In this document: one piece after another, positions 63,001 to 64,000 of the stretch
Position numbering within the stretch: the first letter of the stretch is position 1
Layout of the letters: each line of letters begins with the position of its first letter
The notes under the pieces: generated by a model
What the model was told of the DNA's origin: nothing
Database searches by the model: none
The model's input: the letters and a program-made list of their open reading frames with translations, nothing else
Origin: Promerops cafer
Taxonomy: Eukaryota > Chordata > Aves > Passeriformes > Nectariniidae
DNA length: 64,000 nucleotides
Reading direction: 5' to 3'
NCBI GenBank assembly: GCA_013398275.1
Contig: VZSE01004113.1
Coordinates: 313,254-377,253 of the forward strand
Program-made: the position numbers and the translations under genes

Positions 63001-64000
63001 CTGCAATGACAGGCTCAGCTACCCCCTCTGTGACTTCAGATTCTTCTTCTGATTTCCAGCCTAGACTTTAATCCTTTTCTGCTAATGCAAAACAAACAGT
63101 AATCTTGGTTAATCTGAGTGACATACATTTTTTATTTGTTTCTGAACTGTTTAAGTTTCCTATATCTTTAAGGTATCTCTTCCAAGTGTGTTTTAAGACA
63201 GGTCCCTTATTCAGAATTATGTCTCTAACACTGGGACTGTTTATACTATTCAATCAGTTTGAATATTCAGACTCAGAGAATCTGAACTTTTCTTTAGATT
63301 TGCTTTGGATTTCCACTTAAAATATGAGAAGCACATCTTGGCTGATCCTTTACTTTGCCTGGAGAATATCTGAAATCTCTTACCCTGCATGCTGCAACTT
63401 CATGGTGTCCTTGAAAAAGAGGTGGTTACTAAAGCTGGCCTGCCCATGATTTAGAGGACAAGTGGAACAGTCACAGGTCTGCAAAATAAGATGAGTTTTG
63501 CAATTATGCAACTGTCATTTGTGCATGGAGTTTGTTTGCAGAAACCCTCCCCTGTACTGCATTCCCAGAGAGCAGCCTTATTCATTTTGAGGTCTTCAGA
63601 GATACCTATCAGGCAGAATATTCTGCGTGGGAAATACCATTAGGGTTGGTGCAGACTCATCTGACAAAGAGTGTCACTTTTAAGTTTATTGTTTGGTCCT
63701 CTTTGGAGGTAACTGCTCCCTGTGAGTAGGATCAACCCTCACCTTCCCAAGGATAAAAAATTAATTGCTTTTCACAGGTTGGTGCAAGGTGTCCCACCAC
63801 CAAAGGTAAGCCTCACACTTAAATCAGCTAAGTGGGAGGATTCATTCTCTCAGCAAGGTTTAGCATTTGTGAAGATCAATGGATAGAGATCCCTCCAGGA
63901 AAGTAACTCAAATTCCCAGCCTGGAAACACCACACTCTGCTAACAGGGATCTCTGGAGGAGAATCCACAAGCTCCTACAGTAATTCTACACCAGGGGAAC
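57042..64000. other. Non-coding stretch, no recognised gene
   Basis: Open frames are at most about 128 codons (62142-62528, minus) and unrecognised. Short AT palindromes occur, for example atattcat...atgaatat near 58051-58070 and gattatataatc near 58719-58730. A 28-base interval 63778-63805 lies between a cttttcacag acceptor-like end and a gtaagc donor-like start but is too weak to call an exon. No mobile element was recognised. Confidence 0.45.

Noticed and set aside
63778..63805. 28-nt micro-exon between a cttttcacag acceptor and a gtaagc donor
   Set aside because: The pyrimidine tract is weak, the size is atypical, and there is no neighbouring exon.

Overview
This window looks like vertebrate, most likely bird, non-coding DNA. 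It could be intergenic or a very large intron. No open reading frame exceeds about 185 codons. The longest ones I recognise lie inside old retrotransposon sequence, and no complete protein-coding gene, tRNA, rRNA, CRISPR array or bacterial-type operon was found. The avian call rests on several CR1 LINE fragments (reverse-transcriptase segments, 3' UTRs and the characteristic 3' terminus) together with short solo endogenous-retrovirus LTRs of the kind scattered through songbird genomes. A passerine is my best guess, by inference.

Layout from left to right. 1-5.58 kb: AT-rich sequence without recognised elements. 5.58-5.74 kb: small CR1 RT fragment. 5.74-13.2 kb: unremarkable. 13.23-13.56 kb: possible conserved regulatory block that keeps several CpGs. 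14.94-16.15 kb: cluster of three LTR-like elements. 21.48-23.10 kb: a CR1 copy carrying two LTR insertions. 24.97-26.18 kb: an inverted, internally deleted CR1 split by a 304-bp LTR. 29.00-29.35 kb: CR1 3' UTR. 33.7-34.1 kb: an imperfect direct repeat of about 100 bp. 37.2-40.3 kb: consensus-like splice sites, including a 60-nt candidate exon. 38.50-39.06 kb: second copy of the 14.94-kb LTR family. 41.69-41.79 kb: a long ATAAT pentanucleotide microsatellite. 54.2-55.0 kb: CR1 RT pseudogene. 56.60-57.04 kb: second copy of the 21.48-kb LTR family, with an exact 4-bp target duplication.

No functional gene network can be described. The best-supported biology is the layered history of transposon insertion: CR1 copies arrived first, solo LTRs were inserted into them later, and two LTR families are each present twice in the same orientation. 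I did not find a convincing new biological system. The leads I would check first are the spliced-exon candidate at 40.28 kb, the CpG-retaining block at 13.2-13.6 kb, and the CpG cluster inside the 15.92-16.15 kb element.
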